Source: an uncultured bacterium
GTDB lineage: Bacteria > UBP6 > UBA1177
Length of the DNA stretch: 51,793 nt
Assembly (NCBI GenBank): GCA_905233945.1
Contig: CAJOFY010000025.1
Span: 1-51,793, forward strand
Direction: 5' to 3'
Shown piece after piece: positions 48,555-51,793 of this stretch (position 1 is its first letter; each line of letters opens with the position of its first letter). The translations under genes and the position numbers were made by a program. The notes under the pieces were generated by a model. The model saw only the letters and a program-made list of their open reading frames with translations, did no database searches and was not told the DNA's origin.

Positions 48555-49479
48555 AAACAGAAAGCGGATATTCATCCAGACCCACAACTATCCCGACCAT
48601 GACGCGGTTGCATCTGCTTTCGCCCTCCAGTATCTGCTCAAAAGTTTCAAAATCAATTCCAGCATCATTTTTCACGGCGATATTCTCAGGGATTCGCTCC
48701 AGAAAATGATTGACAAACTGCGGATTCCGATACTTCCGCACTACAAATACGAACTCAGCGACGAAGACACGATTGTCATAGTTGATGCGAACAAGAAAAA
48801 CAAGAATGTCGCCGAACTGAAAGGCGAAGTCGCGGCAGTTATCGACCATCATCCCGGAACCGAACATGAAGATCTCGGTTTCTGCGACATCAGAAGCGAC
48901 TACGGTGCGTGCGCGAGCATAATTTTCTCATACTTCGCGGAACTCATGCTCGAACCTGGCAGAGAAGTCGCGACAGCGCTTCATGCGGGAATACTTTTCG
49001 ATACCCACCAGTTCACGAGAAACGCTAATCCTATCGATATCGAAACCGTAGCCATGCTTTACCACGTGAGCGATGTGGCTTTTGTCAACTCGCTCGTCAG
49101 AAACTCGATAAAACTCGACGATTTCAAGCAGTACAGATATCTTCTCGACAAAATACGCGTTCAGGACCGCTGCGCATACTGCCATTTTCAGGAAGGCTGC
49201 GACAAGGATCTCCTCGCAATTCTGGCCGACTACCTCCTTTCGGTCAAAGAGATAAAAGTTGTCGTTCTCTCGGCTCAGTCATCGGACTGCGTCTCATTCT
49301 GCGTCAGAAGCGAAATTCCCGAAATTCCCGCAAACACGATGATACAGCAGCTTCTCGCAGGAATAGGCTCAGGCGGAGGACATCTCGACATGGCGGGCGG
49401 CAGAATCCCGAATATAAAAGATTTCAATCAGGATGAGTTTTACAAAAAAGCGGTTTCACTTGTAAACGGAAAAAAATAA
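48520..49479 (+). CDS. DHH-family phosphoesterase (NrnA-like)
   Basis: The 319-residue protein has the DHH motif set: FIQTHNYPDHDAVASAFALQ (motif I/II), VIVDANKK (III), and AAVIDHHPGTEH (the DHH triad). The DHHA1 C-terminal substrate domain contains GSGGGHLDMAGGRIP. This fits nanoRNase/pAp-phosphatase type enzymes that degrade short oligonucleotides or cyclic-dinucleotide products. A non-canonical CAYCHFQEGC insertion (about 223-232) could bind metal. The gene starts inside the channel gene (35-base overlap), so the two are probably coupled. Confidence 0.85.
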   Translation: MQKVKKLIKTLKNRKRIFIQTHNYPDHDAVASAFALQYLLKSFKINSSIIFHGDILRDSLQKMIDKLRIPILPHYKYELSDEDTIVIVDANKKNKNVAELKGEVAAVIDHHPGTEHEDLGFCDIRSDYGACASIIFSYFAELMLEPGREVATALHAGILFDTHQFTRNANPIDIETVAMLYHVSDVAFVNSLVRNSIKLDDFKQYRYLLDKIRVQDRCAYCHFQEGCDKDLLAILADYLLSVKEIKVVVLSAQSSDCVSFCVRSEIPEIPANTMIQQLLAGIGSGGGHLDMAGGRIPNIKDFNQDEFYKKAVSLVNGKK

Positions 49480-49489
49480 CGGAGAAAAT

Positions 49490-51283
49490 ATGAAAAAAGT
49501 TCTTTTTTTAATTCTTGCAGCACTGTTTTTCGCTGTTTCGTGCAGTGCAAACTCAACAACAAAACCGGATGAAAATACAGATTCAGACAGTGATCCGCAG
49601 GCTGAAGACTCCGATCAGAACGAAGATGGTGATGAGATTCATGACGGAGACGCGGGTGATACCGAACCGTCCGACAGCGATGACGCCTCATCCGTTGAAC
49701 TGCCTGACTGCGGTGAAAGCGAAGAACCGGCAGACAACGGCAGAACCGTGGAAAATCTTGATTTTGAATCGGGTTTTATCGCTCTTGAAAGTGTGGCATA
49801 TTCACTGAAATCGCGCTGTGACAAGACCGGCAGGGCGATGATGTGGTACAACTTCCAGCCGGCAGACGAAAATCCCGAAAAGAAACCGCTTTTTGTCTTC
49901 TACAACGGCGGTCCAGGCTCGGCGTCGGCAATTGTTTTCCTTTACAACACGGCAAAAAGAACCGGTGACCAAGCATTTTCGGAAGAAGGATTTGCTGAAA
50001 ACGAATCAAGCTGGACTCAGCTCGGAAATCTGCTTTACATCGATGCTCGCCAGACAGGTTTTTCTTACGGAATTACCGATGATCCTGACGATCAGAACGA
50101 AAGAAGCACATATTTTTCAAGCTCCAACTTCAATGTTTTTACCGATGCGGCGGACTTTATCCGTGTTATTCTCCGATTTCTGAAAAGCCATCCGGCGCTC
50201 GAATCCAACCCTGTTATTCTCGCCGGAGAGAGCTACGGCGGAACAAGAACCACCGCTATAATCAACGTTCTTCTTAATGTTGCCGAATATGCCGAAAACA
50301 AGAGGGTTTTCTACGACGGGATCCTTTTCGACGAAATAGCGGGGCACTTCCAGAAAATCGATTCTTCAGTCAGCGGAATGCCTTCAAAAGAGGCTGTTGC
50401 GAAACAGTTCGGAAAACAGATCATGATCCAGCCTCTCGTCGCAGGAAACGAACAGTTCGAAGCTGAAGGCAAGCTGCTGGAACGCGATGACAGTCCGCTC
50501 TACACTGTACAGGAAGAAACAGGAAAAGAATTCAAAAAGTGCGGTAATTCCTGGAACTGCGACAAGCACAACAACGCGATGAGCTATATCCAGAGCGCGG
50601 GACGCGATATCTACTCTTACCGCCGGCCGTACAACTGGCTTTTCGACTACACCGATGCAGGTACGGCTAAAATGCTGCAGATGCCGATGTTCAGCGAGTT
50701 CATCCTCAACGACCCGACAAAAATAGATGAACTTTACGCCGGAAACAGGACAAAAGCATTCAGGTACGACGGCATTTACAACTTATATTCAAGAAGTTTT
50801 TCGGCAGATGCGGTTTTTGCAAACCTTCCTGAAATCGAACAAATTATTTTAAGGAACCGTATCATACAAAGAAATCTGAAACCGCTTGCAACAGGAAATC
50901 TGGAAAGCGTTTTCGGCGAACTGCAGCCTTACGATGAATATTTTGTCGATTTAAATTATGACATAAATTTTGCGTTTTACCGGGCTGCAGTAAGTCCGTA
51001 TGACAAAGTGAACGGCGAAATGTTCCTCGAAAACATCAGAACCGTAAAAACTTTCATCACTCAGGCTGAAGAGGACATCATCATCTACGCGAAAGGAATC
51101 CCTGAATCACTCAAGAGCTTCAACGGGGTTTCCGGCGTTGAGACCGGTGAAAACTCCTTTACCGTCAGCTTCTCTGACGGACAGTCGGTAGAAGTTACGT
51201 TCCCATTTTATCCCGAAAGTTCGCACAGCGTCTCTGTAAACCAGCCTCTAAAATTCTTCAACGACGTAAAAAACTGGCTCTGA
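49490..51283 (+). CDS. Serine carboxypeptidase (S10) family lipoprotein
   Basis: The 597-residue product has a lipobox (FFAVSC) and a 60-residue Asp/Ser/Glu linker. An alpha/beta-hydrolase S10 domain starts at about 88. The oxyanion motif FVFYNGGPGSASA, the motif LLYIDARQTGFSYG and the nucleophile Ser248 in LAGESYGGTRT are clear. The acid is probably the Asp of AEEDIIIYAKG and the base the His of SSHSVSVNQP near the C-terminus, matching the eukaryotic GHMVP motif position. Family members remove C-terminal residues at acidic pH. A lipid-anchored bacterial S10 with an acidic stalk is unusual. It lies 10 bases after the DHH gene, so probably in one operon. Confidence 0.87.
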   Translation: MKKVLFLILAALFFAVSCSANSTTKPDENTDSDSDPQAEDSDQNEDGDEIHDGDAGDTEPSDSDDASSVELPDCGESEEPADNGRTVENLDFESGFIALESVAYSLKSRCDKTGRAMMWYNFQPADENPEKKPLFVFYNGGPGSASAIVFLYNTAKRTGDQAFSEEGFAENESSWTQLGNLLYIDARQTGFSYGITDDPDDQNERSTYFSSSNFNVFTDAADFIRVILRFLKSHPALESNPVILAGESYGGTRTTAIINVLLNVAEYAENKRVFYDGILFDEIAGHFQKIDSSVSGMPSKEAVAKQFGKQIMIQPLVAGNEQFEAEGKLLERDDSPLYTVQEETGKEFKKCGNSWNCDKHNNAMSYIQSAGRDIYSYRRPYNWLFDYTDAGTAKMLQMPMFSEFILNDPTKIDELYAGNRTKAFRYDGIYNLYSRSFSADAVFANLPEIEQIILRNRIIQRNLKPLATGNLESVFGELQPYDEYFVDLNYDINFAFYRAAVSPYDKVNGEMFLENIRTVKTFITQAEEDIIIYAKGIPESLKSFNGVSGVETGENSFTVSFSDGQSVEVTFPFYPESSHSVSVNQPLKFFNDVKNWL

Positions 51284-51309
51284 ATCCGCAGATTTAGACC
51301 GGTAAATCG

Positions 51310-51793
51310 TTATTCAGACACTAACTTCTGATAAAGTTTGAAAAGTTCGGCAACAATATCAGCTTCACTCATTTTCGGATCGAAACCGTAGAGTTGCATA
51401 ACAGCCTTATCGTTTTCTTTGTGGGCTTTCCGCAATTCTGGCGGCATCGTGGTTTCGTCGTAAAGATCGGCAAGTGACGAGTCCGGATATTTCGCGCGGG
51501 CATCGAGAATTGCCTGCGCAGTTTGTTCGACCTTGTTCCGTAGAGACGTGACCTGACACGTCTCTTTTGCGTTTGCCACGGTTTTTCTTTTGTGAGACGT
51601 CTCAGGTGACGTCTCTACATCCGGCCACGGAAAATTGTTGTAAACGATATCCTTTGAATAACGGTAACGGCTTTCAAGTCTGCCGCATACAGCGCGCATC
51701 CACGCATTGTGGACCGATGATGTCAAAATGCCGAAGTGGTATAAAGTTGCGCCGGGGATTATCTGAACAGCGTCGTTTACAATTGTTTCATGA
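51310..51793 (-). CDS. MmeI-like type IIL restriction-modification protein, C-terminal part (runs off window)
   Basis: The reverse frame is open to the window edge, giving about 161 C-terminal residues: DAVQIIPGATLYHFGILTSS, VHNAWMRAVCGRLESRYRYS and KDIVYNNFPWPD. Then come ILDARAKYPDSSLADLYDET and MPPELRKAHKENDKAVMQLY, ending AELFKLYQKLVSE. This is the specificity/C-terminal region of the large MmeI/class IIb-like enzymes that combine methyltransferase and endonuclease. Between FPWPD and the NKVEQTAQAILDAR segment the protein carries about 27 extra residues (VETSPETSHKRKTVANAKET and CQVTSLR) encoded by two REP-like palindromes. Frame is kept. The shorter start at 51726 (TTG) is not a real start. 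Confidence 0.82.
   Translation of the reverse strand, partial: HETIVNDAVQIIPGATLYHFGILTSSVHNAWMRAVCGRLESRYRYSKDIVYNNFPWPDVETSPETSHKRKTVANAKETCQVTSLRNKVEQTAQAILDARAKYPDSSLADLYDETTMPPELRKAHKENDKAVMQLYGFDPKMSEADIVAELFKLYQKLVSE
51540..51618. repeat. Pair of REP-like palindromes inserted in frame
   Basis: The left palindrome has arms GAGACGTG (51543-51550) and CACGTCTC (51557-51564) around ACCTGA. The right has GAGACGTC (51594-51601) and GACGTCTC (51608-51615) around TCAGGT. The outer ends GTAGAGACGT and ACGTCTCTAC face each other, so the whole 79 bp is an inverted repeat with 25-base arms (two mismatches). This layout resembles paired REP/BIME or MITE-type elements. Confidence 0.88.

Overview
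The window looks like a chromosome segment of a Gram-negative bacterium. It carries type IV pilus and type II secretion genes, both with outer-membrane secretins, and six predicted lipoproteins. DUF4215-like Cys repeats, DUF1566 domains, thrombospondin type 3 repeats and Asp/Ser/Thr-rich lipoprotein linkers are most familiar from Myxococcota and other former Deltaproteobacteria. That placement is inference. No rRNA, phage, IS element or CRISPR array is visible.

Layout. 1-4.4 kb (minus): pilMNOPQ, with pilQ cut by the window edge, behind a broken XRE-type regulator. 4.5-9.6 kb: murA (Asp at the usual catalytic Cys), a prolyl-oligopeptidase lipoprotein, and a HAD phosphatase overlapping a cytidylyltransferase. 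9.7-14.1 kb (minus): iscS-iscU, a frameshifted SpoIID gene and a Cys-rich lipoprotein. 14.2-17.7 kb (plus): two lipoproteins and tdk. 17.9-27.7 kb (minus): gspC-D-E-F, then a 1052-residue coiled-coil protein. 28-30.1 kb (plus): a CaCA exchanger, then tRNA-Ser(TGA), tRNA-Ser(GCT), tRNA-Arg(ACG), tadA, tRNA-Ser(CGA), tRNA-Ser(GGA) and ffs. 30.2-45.8 kb (minus): rimP-nusA-ylxR-infB-rbfA-PBP1A-mfd, and upstream of it dnaG-rpoD. 45.9-51.3 kb (plus): a TSP3 lipoprotein, a mechanosensitive channel, a DHH phosphoesterase and an S10 carboxypeptidase lipoprotein. The right edge holds the C-terminus of an MmeI-like restriction-modification protein.

The most unusual signal is a dispersed intergenic element, about 90-170 bp, present four times (11217-11385, 17716-17837, 27806-27894, 41822-41981). 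Each copy has exactly four tandem octamers of pattern CGnnATnn followed by CGA. In three copies the octamers lie between GCCGCC and GGCGGC. Three copies abut a stop codon. I do not recognise the family.

Other points: a pair of REP-like palindromes sits in frame inside the restriction-modification gene. Three genes (XRE regulator, spoIID, infB) are frame-disrupted; infB is normally essential, so this may be assembly error or real decay. All four serine tRNAs cluster with tadA and the SRP RNA, and tadA lies directly behind its likely substrate tRNA-Arg(ACG). Nearly every promoter I can find has a 16-bp spacer and a GC-rich discriminator. No stretch over 300 bases lacks an annotated feature.
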